Shown here one piece after another: positions 54,808-64,000 of a stretch of DNA of 64,000 nt. The notes below the pieces were generated by a model. That model saw nothing but the letters and a program-made list of their open reading frames with translations, ran no database searches and had not been told where the DNA came from. The stretch is from Seminavis robusta (Eukaryota > Bacillariophyta > Bacillariophyceae > Naviculales > Naviculaceae): positions 1 to 64,000 of the forward strand of contig CAICTM010000005.1 of assembly GCA_903772945.1 (NCBI GenBank). Direction: 5' to 3'. A program made the position numbers and the translations under genes. The first letter of the stretch is position 1. Every line of letters begins with the position of its first letter.

Positions 54808-54815
54808 CAGGAGTG
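54808..54815 (+). promoter_or_regulatory. CAGGAGTG at the polypurine-tract position
   Basis: The last of 17 internal copies of this octamer ends on the base before the 3' LTR, exactly where plus-strand priming occurs in LTR elements. Confidence 0.45.
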
Positions 54816-55071
54816 TGTTGGAGGTTGTATTACAGACACCTCAATACAAATTAGTCGTTTATCCCAATCTAGTTTAGAGGGGATATCTATATCTATTCTC
54901 TAGTTACATACATGGGGAGTTTAACTGATCTATATGGTCACCCCCTTCACTATATCCTTTGAAGTTGAATCAATCCCAGAAATACATGGAGAAAGATCAC
55001 TTCTTGGAAATAGCTTAACAGTAAAACAGTATTTTACCTTTACTAAGCTAGAGTGTTACTAGCAACCAACA
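54816..55071 (+). repeat. 3' LTR (256 bp)
   Basis: Same sequence as the 5' LTR with no difference seen. Followed by the target duplication CAGGA. Confidence 0.93.
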
Positions 55072-55076
55072 CAGGA

Positions 55077-55880
55077 TGCCCATCATGCAACAACCCTTCA
55101 GAAACAAGACACCATCTGATGGAATGCAGCAGCCCTGAAAGAATCAAATGGCGCGAGAAATGCTACAGTGCAGTCCTAGCATATGTCCAGAAAAAGGACA
55201 CCTCTCCAAAAATCCAGGGGCTTCTCCTATCAGGCCTCAAAGTATGTTTACATCACCAAAACCCAACAACAATCCAAGAAGATCCTTCATGGGACACACT
55301 GAAACAAGCACAAGATGCCATTGGATGGCATCATCTGTTAAAGGGAGAATCTCTAAACAATTCATCAGGAACAAGACCGATATTTGAACATGAAAAAGAC
55401 CGCAACCAAAACGCAACAATGGACTCACATGGCTCACTGGACTCATTGACATTATCTATAAAGAATGGTGGAAACTCTGGGACATGCGCAACCAAGACAG
55501 ACATGGGCACGACATGAGAACCAAGTCACAAGCAAAGAAAGCACAGCAATCCGACAACTCACTCATTCTACGAAGCATACCAGCAGAAGTCCCGAACATT
55601 TGGAATGGCTATTCCAGATACCACTCGAATCGCGCATGCACTGAATACACCAGTCATCATTCAATTTTTGAACACATGGGAACCTGTGTTACAAGAGAGT
55701 CACTACACCACAGCCCTGGAAACAGGATAGTCGGACATTCCTACCATCCCTTTTTCCTTACCCCTCCTACCCCCTCAAACTTCTTTACCAACCCCAACTC
55801 TCTTCAACAAAGAGCTCGTGATTTGTGGTGTGGTGAATCATGGCTCCGACCTCAGTGTACAAATCCTTAGATAGCTAACA
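55077..55880 (+). mobile_element. Zinc-finger C-terminal part of the interrupted LINE-like element
   Basis: CPSCNNPSETRHHLMEC is the CxxC..H..C finger that closes RNase H-bearing LINE-like proteins, followed by helical text (WREKCYSAVLAYVQKK) and a polar tail. It continues the reading interrupted at 49624. The remnant ends around 55870, close to a TAG after text similar to LRPQCTNP. It is partial and decayed in its later part. Confidence 0.6.
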
Positions 55881-56001
55881 GGCGTCGCACCCTCTCAGGA
55901 GGCCAATGTGGCCGGTGAGCAGACTTGACTGTGGGAAATACCCGAGCCTTAGCTCGTGGGTAGTCCTCAAGCACATCTCGTCTGAATCCGTTATTAGACA
56001 T
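55881..56001. other. Short intergenic stretch
   Basis: No gene; a GCCTTAGCTCGTGGGTAG word. It may include the 3' end of the mobile element. Confidence 0.3.
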
Positions 56002-56325
56002 TCAGTTTTTTTTTTTTACATGTACGGGTTCGACGTCTTTTGAGAACAAGTCATCCAAAAATGCTTCGAGGTTGTCCCGGCCAACTTCATCGGAGTAAGC
56101 TTCTGGTTTTCCATGGAGACAATTGCCGTTTTTCGCGTTCGTTGGAGGAGGCGAATTCATAGCGGCAATATTCTTCTTGCCCGTGGCCACCGAATGCTTC
56201 TTCCACCAAAGTCCACCAAAAAGAAACCCCGTCAACGTTGTGTTGGCGTTGTCATTTTTTTCGGACAAAGGCTTCTTCTGTTCGCCTCCCTTCTTCTTCT
56301 TCTTGACAAAAAGGCGGTTCATCAT
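56002..56325 (-). pseudogene. N-terminal fragment of a MYND-family gene ending in an A-run
   Basis: The 107-codon frame begins MMNRLFVKKKKKGG, like the MKNRR..KKKGG starts of the two neighbours. It contains CLHGKPEAYSDEVGRDNLEAFLDDLF, which aligns with CRHGIPEGYVDDVGKDMLDAFLEEWF of the gene at 61008. It then runs into twelve A residues (T on the plus strand, 56006-56017) and stops. The helical middle and MYND finger are absent. This may be a retrocopy of a prematurely polyadenylated transcript, or a gene cut by a later event. Confidence 0.65.
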
Positions 56326-56611
56326 TATGTCAAAGCTCTAGAGCCTCGCTCCCAGTGGCGCACGAGACGAGAGAGTGTGGTGTGTGGGTCTTTGACTGAC
56401 TCTGCTTTCGTCTCTCTCTTCTGAAGAAGTGATTGATTTTGATTCGGGTTTACTATGGATTAGAGAGAGCTAAGATGAGGATGGAGACAGAGGTCAAGGG
56501 GAGGGCACGACGCAGGAACGCAAGGCAGGCAATCAAGTGCGCAAGCAGGGCAATATGGAAACCAAGGAAAGGGGTGAAGGCAGGAGGGCAGGGAGGAGCA
56601 AAGGAGCAAGA
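56326..56611. other. Intergenic, no gene seen
   Basis: Purine-rich in the 56460-56610 part. A 60-codon frame there is Arg/Lys-rich by composition only. Confidence 0.3.
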
Positions 56612-56953
56612 CTAGCGGAAGAGATCGAGGGCACCACAGTCATCCCAACGCTTGGAAACCTTGAGAGCTGAGACATGGGAGCCTCTCAAACACAATGTCG
56701 TGGCACGGGCAAGAGCTATGCTCAACCTGGCCGAGATGAAAGAGCGAACCACAGAGTAGGGCTTGGACCACTTGTGAGCCAAAAGCTGGGAGAGCCGTTG
56801 GAGAACAGCAGTAGCTTCAGCAGCAAAGAGGCCATCAGCAGAAACAACAAAGGGGGTGAAGTGGCGGCGTTGTGCAGTGCACTGAGCCTGGTACTTCGTC
56901 TTCTTCTGCCTCTCCCGCTGAGAAAGATGATTTGATAACTTCGCAATGCACAC
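56612..56953 (-). mobile_element. C-terminal remnant of an RT-encoding mobile element
   Basis: The minus strand reads RRHFTPFVVSADGLF, WSKPYSVVRSFISARLSIA and ATTLCLRGS in order. I recognise these blocks from the C-terminus of reverse-transcriptase proteins of LINE-like elements in protists and corals. No transcriptase core is present here. It is a truncated remnant; the class assignment is from memory. Confidence 0.5.
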
Positions 56954-57312
56954 TTATAATGCAGCAGAGCCGTCCAGGAATGATCAATCGTTCTTTTGGA
57001 GGGTCAGTTCTCGCTACGCTGTACCTACCGTTACCGCTACCGGTACCGGTACCAGGTACCGTATACCGGTATCAAGCCATAGTAACCAATACATATCCAA
57101 TGACGAAAACCACGAAAGGGGCCTAGCTAGATATTATAGTAGTAGGGAAGACCTTCTAGTTAGCTAGCTAGATCAGTCACAGTGAAGCCACCCACCTGAC
57201 ACGCCATCCTGAAGTACAATAGATGGTTGTTCAACAGATCTGCAACATCAGACAACTTTTCGTTACAAGGCTGTTTGACGGACTGCATCCTGTGTGTTGT
57301 TCATTTTCATCT
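56954..57312. other. Intergenic with strongest ACCGGTACC cluster
   Basis: At 57025-57072 there are successive TACCGTTACCGCTACCGG, GGTACCGGTACC and TACCGTATACCGGTA words. TAGCTAGCTAGATC follows near 57160. No gene. Confidence 0.45.
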
Positions 57313-58193
57313 TCAATCAATGATACCCATGGATGCTTGGCGTTGAAACCAGCGCTGGTTTGCCTCTTCCATATTGATCCTTCCACGGAATACCTTGCAC
57401 TGAATTTGATGCCGTGGCCAGTCAGCAAGCTGGCATTCTTCACTGCAATATTCGCACATGAGACACTTTGGGCACCACATTGTGTTGGCAATCTCCACAC
57501 AGCAGGTAGCACATGTGCGCATTTCAGGCTCTTCCGGGACTTGTCTTTTGATGCATGCCAAACATTTGCATGGAATCTTCTTATCTGTGTAGATGACCAT
57601 ATCACGAATGCTTTCACAGTGTTTGACAAAGTGCCAACGCACATGGCTCATTCTATCTCGTACCTGCTCTCGCTCCTCAGGTGGCAGCCCAAGGATGGAG
57701 TGTCCCTTCTCGAGAAAGATGGCCGACCGAAGCAGCGTCTGAACAAGATTCCATTTGTCATTGACATTGACGTCAGAGCTCCTTTCCAGCATAGCGTTGG
57801 CTGCAGCTCCATAGAGATACCGTGCAGTGTGTGGGTGACTCAAAACCGTAGGGTGGGTGATTTGAAGCTTTCGCATAAGCCCAAGGATATTATCGCAGAA
57901 ATCTTCCGAGTCATCCAGAAAATCCTCCACAAAGGAACCAAAATCATTCATACCCACATCCTCGGTAAAATCGGCTGGTATTCCATGGCGGCAGATGCAC
58001 TGGCAGGGTTGTGTTTCTGCGTTGGAAGGGAAAGGCGGGTGGCTGGGCGTCTCGTCAACAAGGACTTGAGGTGTTGTTGGTGTGCCAGTGGGGCTTCTAG
58101 TCTTTTCATTGGTGGTACAGTAGTACTTGAGGATGAACGCTTATTGTTCTTCTTCCTTCCTCCCTTCTTCTTGTTGCCACGACGGTTCTTCAT
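57313..58193 (-). CDS. MYND-type zinc finger protein, probably two exons
   Basis: Proposed exons (minus): 58193-58127 and 58064-57313. A 62-bp GTACTA..CTCAAG intron brings the Lys-rich start MKNRRGNKKKGGRKK into frame with PCQCICRHGIPADFTEDVG and the rest, giving 272 residues. The helical middle (YLYGAAANAMLERS) is followed by KIPCKCLACIK and the MYND finger, CATCCVEIANTMWCPKC then CSEECQLADWPRHQIQC. Such fingers bind proline-rich peptides. If the intron is wrong, the ATG at 57957 gives a 214-residue form. The same start sequence in three paralogs favours the longer model. Confidence 0.7.
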
Positions 58194-58674
58194 GGTGTCT
58201 TCAGTCTACTTCCTCTATCGACGGTGTGTGATTGCTCCTTTGATGCAGACTACCAATCCTTCACAGGACAACAGAAGTATTTTATGGCCTTGCAAGAGGA
58301 ACAGAGCCTAGTAGGATACAGCTACACGAAAGGATTACAGTACTAGTAGGTGCTTGGAGTCTACAGCTCAAGAAAAGCCGGAGAGAGTGTTCTACAGTTC
58401 GTTCGAGGCTTCACAAGCCGTCATTGGCGGGCGGAATGTAAGTTGTGATAAAGCAGCAGGGCAGCGAAAAGAGAATAGGTGTAGGCGTACCATCACATCC
58501 AAAGTTTCATATGGACTCCTGCCGCATATTCCTTCTCTGGCAACGAGGAGTGTTTGTCGAAGGCTGGCAGCTTACTTGCAGACAGAACTTTGTAGTCAGC
58601 CGTATTTGCACCCAGAGCAGCTACGGTATAGTAGATTGCAAGTCCGGGGCAAGCCAGGAGGACCATTAATTTCA
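58194..58674. other. Intergenic, no gene seen
   Basis: Upstream of the MYND gene and downstream of the metzincin. Short frames only. Confidence 0.35.
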
Positions 58675-60099
58675 TCACTGGCGATACCGAGAAATGGCTT
58701 TCTTGTTCTTTCGGATCTCGTCTCTGCAGGAGTTGCCTGCCCCACCCAGGGATTCTCCCGTTTTGCTCCAGGAGGCATCGCCAGACCAGTAGGGAATGGC
58801 AAAACAGTCTCCATCGCCTTGATAATTGTCGCATTCTCCTGATGTACAAGGATAAGCCATCACGGTGCGGAAGGTCCCGGACGGAGAGCGAAATCCGTAA
58901 AATTTGTTCTTATGAGCCGGATCGCAGTCATCTTGCGTTCCTCTGTCATGGGCGCATCCCTGTAACGTCAAGTCGGTTGGTTAGTTAGAGGTCCACCGTG
59001 GCAAAAAGTACAAGGCAAGTGCCAGAAGCTCAACCGAAAAGATTGAGCTCACCAAGGTATGACCCCATTCATGCGCGGGGACAAAGTCCTGATCAAACAT
59101 CCTCTGAGAAGAGAAAACCGTATAGCCGAGGCACGGCAAAGGAGTTGCGGGGAAAGGCCATCCGAGATTGACGCCCAGGGCCATTCCACCAAGACCTTCA
59201 GCATCCAACCGAATATCAATCGCAAAAGACACAAAATCAGCCTTGTGGATGTGTCTGAGATTCTGGATGTAGCGAAGTTCCGGATTTGCCAGTGGTAACG
59301 CAAGATCTGTAAGCGTTTGGGAGGATGTCGTTTCACGGTATCCCGATGAGTCTCGCTGCATATGCACCAACGAAAAGGTAACACCCGTGTCCGAGTTTCT
59401 GTGTATGACATTGGTGTCCAAAATGACAGCTTGCACCCCACCTTCCATATTGGCCCTGGTTCTCGATGACAAATTACAATCGACGCCCAGTAGGGACCTT
59501 GCACATTCACAGTTCTCACTCCAGATAACCATGACATCAATCACGACATCTTCATATTTGCTTCCTCTCATCCAGGAAGATAACGAATCCATTTGTGCCT
59601 CCCATTGCGCTCGAAGATATTGTTGCATCAAGGACCAAGAACTCTCGGACTGAGAGAGTTGCTGCCATGAAAGCTGCAGTGGCTCCCCCAACGGAAGGCC
59701 ATCCTCTGCCACGGTTCGGCCAAATTCTGCCCTCACGGTATCGCGTCCCTGCGAATCTGGTCGGATCTAGTACCACCGATTGTTACCAATGTCGTGACAT
59801 CTGCCGTTCAACACCGAATAGTCTGTGGTCTCGCTAATGTACCGGAACAAGTCGCAAAAGACCATGCCATCATTGGACTCTCCCACAAAGTGCGTGTCTG
59901 TTGTGCGCGTGTTGAGAATCGTCCAGACCGGTAAGGTGGTATACAACTGAATCTCCAGAGTATGAAAGTCATAAAAGTCAAATCCCTCTCCAAGGCCGGA
60001 TGCGTCGATCCTCCCAAGGCTGATTGGCGCAATGTTGAGACCATTGGCCGTGGATGACACAAGAAATACAAGTAGTGCTGCTACCACTGGTATCCTCAT
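58675..60099 (-). CDS. Secreted metzincin metalloprotease, three exons
   Basis: Proposed exons (minus): 60099-59787, 59726-59053, 58959-58675. Introns are 60 and 93 bp, GT-AG, and frames fit. The product is 423 residues. The signal peptide is MRIPVVAALLVFLVSSTANG. Joining exons 2 and 3 yields HEWGHTLGCAHD at 323-334, the metzincin zinc site HExxHxxGxxHD with three His ligands and the Glu base. The Met-turn is in FRTVMAYP (Met363). Asp after the third His is typical of adamalysin/reprolysin types. The 59-residue-spaced Cys pairs (CDPAH, CTSGEC, CRDE) suggest disulfides. It likely cuts proteins outside the cell. The second intron falls inside the zinc site. The first intron is the less certain one. 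Confidence 0.78.
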
Positions 60100-61007
60100 T
60101 ATTGTTTGTCGTGCATCGTCAGTTTGGAAGTTGACGAGATGGAGGAGGTGCGATGATGATCCAACGGTCAAACCCTCCACTCGCGAACATCACAATCTGA
60201 CTTCGAACGTAATGATGTGAGGATCTCACTCTCGTCCTGCGCCGGATCTTTCCTTTCGATCTTCATTCACACTTTGGTCCTCCGATACCTGCAACTGTAC
60301 ATGGTGGTACCTGGTACCGGTCGTGCCGTACCGGTAGCGGTAGCACCAACATTCTTGGCCATCTATGCACGGAAGCTATCAGACGGGCGTCTTGCATGCT
60401 CTAAAAATGTGCCAGGTCCAAGCACATATGTACGTGGCTCTTTTTATGATCTGAAGCATTGTATTGGATGAGAACAGCCACCCAGCTCAGCTCAACCCAG
60501 CAGTTTCTGTTTTGGTCGAAAGCCAAGGCGGGCATGACGATGCAGCGTTTCTGGTTGGATGATTGCGAGAGCTATTGGGAGAGCGCGGCAGAAGATGGAG
60601 ATTTAGCCAGGCCAATAGTAGCAGTGGGATTCATTCAAAAGGGAGCACTCCTCTGGGGTACTATTTGGCTTTCTCTGATCCAAAGTAGTCCTTTTGTAAC
60701 GGCTTTCGCTTCCTGGTTGCATTACTATGGTGGTAGCAATCCCGCCGACGGGCGGGGTACAGTGTACGAGGGATGGAAAATACGTTCAAGTTTCTACTAC
60801 AGTACCTACAATCGTCTTGGCTTTCGTTCTGGTGCCGTACCGGTACCGGTACGTCCAAAGTCCACATATATCAAGGGTTCATAGATAGATAGGTGTCATT
60901 GCATTTGGTTTGTCCCGCAATGGCAGTGTTGTTGGCAGCCTTGCTACCTGTCAGGTTACGGTGGCGTCTCCCAAATTTCTGCCCCACAAAATGAACTCTC
61001 TCCCTCT
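60100..61007. other. Intergenic, ACCGGT-rich
   Basis: No gene. GGTACCTGGTACCGG and GTACCGGTAGCGGTAG lie at 60304-60345, and GTACCGGTACCGGTACG at 60837-60853. A 141-codon frame between them lacks any recognisable feature. Confidence 0.4.
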
Positions 61008-61724
61008 CTAAGCAGTGTTGTTGTTTTTGTTGTTGCCGTTGCTGTCAGTCCCAGTAGTTGACATTTTGTCATGGATCTGCGCGAGCAAATCACCAGCAGC
61101 GATTTTTCCACTGAAGAACTTGCAAAGTGGCTGATGTTCTGGCCAGCTTGCAAGTTGGCATTCTTTAGAGCAGTACTCTGCAGCAAGGCAATCTTCACAC
61201 CACATGGGGTTGAGTGAATCCTTCTTGCAGTTATTACACACACGGATTTCCGAGTGTTCCAGTATTTCCTGTTTCAACACTGCCAAGCAGTTGCATGGAA
61301 TCTTCTTGTCAATGTACATGACCACATCACGCAAGCTTTTAGCATGTTTGACAAAACACCAATTCAAACGAGTCATTTCATGTATGTGTTCTTCCTCTGA
61401 CATGGGAACAGAAAATTTGCATTTGTCAATGAGAACTGCTGCACGGAAAGTCTTGAAGGGTTTCTCATCCAACGGTGCTAGTAAAAATGAATCTTGGTTC
61501 TCACGTCGGAGGTAACTGGCTGCAAGGCCATAAAAAAATTGGGCTGCGTCTGGGTGTTCCATCACAGTGTGGTAGACCGGTGATAGCTTCCGCATTGCTG
61601 TCAATCCATTGTTCATGTTGTCTGTGCTTGCGAACCATTCTTCCAAGAAAGCATCTAGCATGTCCTTGCCCACGTCATCAACATATCCCTCTGGAATTCC
61701 ATGGCGGCACCGGGTGGGATTCAT
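61008..61724 (-). CDS. MYND-type zinc finger protein
   Basis: From the ATG at 61724 (MNPTRCRHGIPEGYV) the protein has 238 residues. A helical middle (PDAAQFFYGLAASYLRR, FVKHAKSLRDVVMYIDKKIPCNCLA) is followed by the finger CNNCKKDSLNPMWCEDC and CSKECQLASWPEHQPLC. A Lys-rich ATG start at 61854 (MKNRRSAKKKGG) is conserved with the paralogs but lies in another frame, and no good intron joins it. So the gene may have an unseen splice, a frame lesion in the tail, or the shorter start. The C-terminus is Asn-rich. Neighbour of the MYND gene at 57313; the two share order and likely arose by duplication. Confidence 0.72.
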   Translation of the reverse strand: MNPTRCRHGIPEGYVDDVGKDMLDAFLEEWFASTDNMNNGLTAMRKLSPVYHTVMEHPDAAQFFYGLAASYLRRENQDSFLLAPLDEKPFKTFRAAVLIDKCKFSVPMSEEEHIHEMTRLNWCFVKHAKSLRDVVMYIDKKIPCNCLAVLKQEILEHSEIRVCNNCKKDSLNPMWCEDCLAAEYCSKECQLASWPEHQPLCKFFSGKIAAGDLLAQIHDKMSTTGTDSNGNNKNNNTA

Positions 61725-61854
61725 CTTACAGATAGATGTGTGCCGTTGGAGGGTTTGTTTCGTGCTTTGGAGAAGTGCTTGCTGCCGACGCTTGCTGTTT
61801 CTCCTTCTTCTTCTTTTTGCCACCCTTCTTCTTTGCGCTACGGCGATTCTTCAT

Positions 61855-62844
61855 CTTGACCAAAAGATACTGTCACTTTAGCAGAACAAGCAAGCTACCG
61901 GTAGTTAGATAGTACCCAAGACAATCCAAGAGACAGCACGAAGAGACCTCCTATCGCGAGACGTTGGCCCAATCTATGATTGCTCTCAGCATTTTCCCTA
62001 ATTGAAAAGTCGGTCCGGGTCCCGCTATACCAGTACTCCCTGACACTTTGGGGGACGGCCAACCTTTTCAGTTTGGCTTTTCTACCGGCATGCATCTTTG
62101 GAGTGCCAAACTATCCCAGTCTGAGCAGGTCCAGCGGCAACATACATGAGAGGAAAGCATGTTGATGGTGGAGGTTTCTTGCTTGTCAAACATTCTGGAA
62201 GTAAGTGTTTGAGATGTGGCTGATCATCTATCTATGCTATAGACGCAGGCAGACAAGACGACTGACACCGTGCCGGAACTGCTTGGCGGACAATTATTGG
62301 TGCTACGACTGTACGGTATGGACAGAACAGCCCGAAACAAGAGCGAATAAATGGGCTGAAGAATGACACTTATGGCATCTATAGAAGCAAGTTCGCAACA
62401 GTTTCTATTTATCAAGGCAGGCACTACTGTTCCACTCTGTGCACGGTATGGAGGGTGTCGAAGCAAGATGAAAATCTACAAATGAATGAATCAATGAGCC
62501 TCTGTAGATAAACTTCCCTACCATAGTCTAACTAAACTACCTTAGTCTGCATCCTATAATCCTCAACGCATACTAGATCTAGTACTATTATAGAATGTTT
62601 TGGTTTGCCCCCCTTGGCTTCAAGGCACCGCTCTCCGTCCGTGGTTCTACCACCCTAAAAGCGTTTTCACACGTCCTCCACCAGTTAGTCTAGTTCCAGA
62701 AATCTTTGGATCTTTCAAGAAGACAGCAGAGATGAATTTATTCAACGGTTGTCTTCACGGGGTCAAAGAAGAGAGGAGTTGACACAATTAATTATTGTAC
62801 AAGGAGCGAGACCCCATCACTTACTTGTTCGGTTGCAGTCTTTG
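61855..62844. other. Intergenic, no gene seen
   Basis: Between the MYND gene and the HtrA-like gene, which diverge. Contains ACCGGTAGTTAGATAG near 61898 and ATCTATCTATGC near 62227. Short frames only. Confidence 0.35.
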
Positions 62845-64000
62845 ATGATCTCCGTGTCATTGCCAGTGCTTGGAGTGTTCATTGTTCTTGCATTACACCC
62901 TGCTAGCAGCCTGTCCTTGACTCCTACTACTAGTTTCGTCGCAAAGAGACGATCCCATCCAGTATTGTACAACAGTCGCTTTGACATCAATATGGAAGAT
63001 CCCGACAATGTCCCACCCGCCGACGATGTCCTGATGCGCGAAGCCACGCCGTCGCCCATTACTACTACTACCAATAACAACAACAAACCCCCCACCAAAA
63101 AAGCCAAAACGACAGAAATTAGTTTCTTGACGGGCAAAGAAGGTGTTTGTCGGATTGAAGTGGCCCGTGTGGAATGGCTGACCACGGCACCGTGGCAACG
63201 CACGACGCAAACCAAATCGAGTGGCACCGGCTTTTGCATTCGCGATGAATTGCTCTTGACCAATGCCCATGTCGTCAAGAGTGCCGTCGATATTCGGGTT
63301 CGGAAACACGGGAGTACGCGTCGGTATGCCGCGCGGGTCGCTGTGTATGCCCCGGATGTGGATTTGGCATTGTTGGAAATCAAAGGTGCCGATGAAAAGA
63401 AAGAATTCTTTGGGACACACGACGATTTGGCACTGGAATTGGCAAAAGAGCTTCCGGCATTGCAAGAAAGTGTGCACGTCGTTGGGTTCCCCACGGGTGG
63501 AACGACGATTTGTATTACCGAAGGAGTCGTCAGTCGCATTGATTTGGTCTCGGCATCGGCATTCAACAATTTACTCGCCATTCAAATTGATGCCGCTATT
63601 AATCCAGGCAATAGTGGAGGACCCGCCTTTGACAAACAGGGTAAAGTCACGGGTGTGGCATTCTTCAAGAATACGTCCAAAAAGACAGGTAAGCAAAATG
63701 ATACACTGAATAAACATACATGACAGCATGCCACTCACTCACATCACACATCACATCAACAACAACAATATCATCAAGACAATGTCGGATATCTGATTCC
63801 CTCTTCGGTAGTAGAAACATTCCTGGGTCGCTGTCAATTGGATCGCGACGAACAAACCAGTCTCTACACACTCTCCCCATCCGTCCCGTACGATTGGCAT
63901 CCCCTCGAAAATGCCAGTTTGCGGTTGGCTCATAAAGTACCCAGCTCGATTCACGGCGTGCTACTCACGAGTGTCTCCAATACACTCGAGGGCATTTTAA
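62845..64000 (+). CDS. HtrA/Deg-type serine protease, partial at window edge
   Basis: Exons 62845-63688 and 63779 onward, split by a 90-bp GTAAGC..CATCAAG intron, with phase 1 fitting. The start is the first ATG (MISVSLPVLGVFIVLAL, a signal-like leader); the open frame begins earlier only at a TTG. The trypsin-like domain shows all three catalytic residues: TNAHVV (His, about 141), DVDLALLEI (Asp, about 172) and INPGNSGGPA (Ser, about 257). TGFCIRDELLLTNAH is the usual Deg start. After the intron VGYLIPSSVVETFL closes the protease domain and HGVLLTSVSNTLEG begins a PDZ domain cut by the window end. It is a quality-control protease; plastid or secretory location is inferred from the leader. 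A Lys-rich PPTKKAKTTE linker precedes the core. Confidence 0.85.

Larger units (their letters stand above)
49620..55076 (+). mobile_element. Young LTR retroelement without recognisable gag/pol
   Basis: The element proper is 49625-55071 (5447 bp). Its two 256-bp LTRs start TGTTGG and end CCAACA and read as identical, and it is flanked by the 5-bp duplication CAGGA (49620-49624 and 55072-55076). Interior frames are short and show no protease, reverse transcriptase, integrase or capsid motifs, so it resembles a large non-autonomous derivative (LARD-like). Structurally it looks whole and recent. A 16-base primer site just inside the 5' LTR pairs with the LTR itself, and the interior has 17 CAGGAGTG octamers. 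It would depend on proteins from another element. Confidence 0.9.

Noticed and set aside
57223-58311. 362-codon plus-strand frame
   Set aside because: It is antisense to the MYND gene, whose finger and paralogs make the minus strand the real coding strand.
57313-61854. Programmed ribosomal frameshift in the MYND genes
   Set aside because: The frame changes needed in the two genes are in different directions, so a shared frameshift signal is unlikely; an intron explains one of them.

Overview
This is a eukaryotic nuclear window, most likely from a pennate diatom. The reasons are short GT-AG introns of about 60-110 bp, secreted and plastid-type leader peptides, a large family of leucine-rich-repeat (LRR) membrane proteins lacking a kinase, and retroelement remnants of the kinds common in diatom genomes. 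The dense palindromes ACCGGTACC and CTAGCTAG suggest a Seminavis-like species, but that is an impression and not a demonstrated match.

Layout. 1-1.5 kb: a Ty3/gypsy integrase fossil, an array of GGAGACGA words and a detached LRR gene tail. 2-8.6 kb: a secreted SGNH-type protein (-), a four-helix membrane protein (+), a membrane sulfotransferase (+) and a TPR-like protein (-). 9.5-11.6 kb: a near-perfect palindrome with 871-bp arms. 13.2-16.2 kb: a broken LRR receptor gene. 17.2-17.9 kb: a second TPR-like paralog. 18-21.9 kb: gene-poor, with a 315-bp hAT-type miniature element. 21.9-28.5 kb: a secreted charged repeat protein, an ATTCATCACC satellite, a SET methyltransferase, tRNA-Asp, a multipass membrane protein and a parvulin divergent from it. 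29-36.3 kb: two intact two-intron LRR receptor-like genes and another decayed LRR tail. 37.6-45 kb: a zinc-ribbon protein, a Ty1/copia fossil, a SAM methyltransferase and a disordered triple-repeat protein. 45.9-48.6 kb: a third intact LRR gene, on the opposite strand. 48.7-55.9 kb: an RNase H/zinc-finger mobile-element gene split by a young 5.45-kb LTR element. 56-62 kb: three MYND-finger paralogs (one a fragment), another mobile-element remnant and a secreted metzincin. 62.8-64 kb: an HtrA/Deg-type serine protease running off the edge.

The most unusual object is the LTR element at 49625-55071. Its two 256-bp LTRs read as identical, it has a 5-bp target duplication, and it shows no recognisable gag or pol. 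The first 16 bases after its 5' LTR are exactly complementary to a segment inside the LTR, as expected for self-primed reverse transcription of the Tf1 type. Its interior carries 17 copies of the octamer CAGGAGTG in all three frames and one orientation, the last abutting the 3' LTR.

Splice sites were inferred by eye from reading frame, GT-AG borders and paralog comparison. Many long open frames begin at non-ATG codons, so starts were moved to the first credible ATG.
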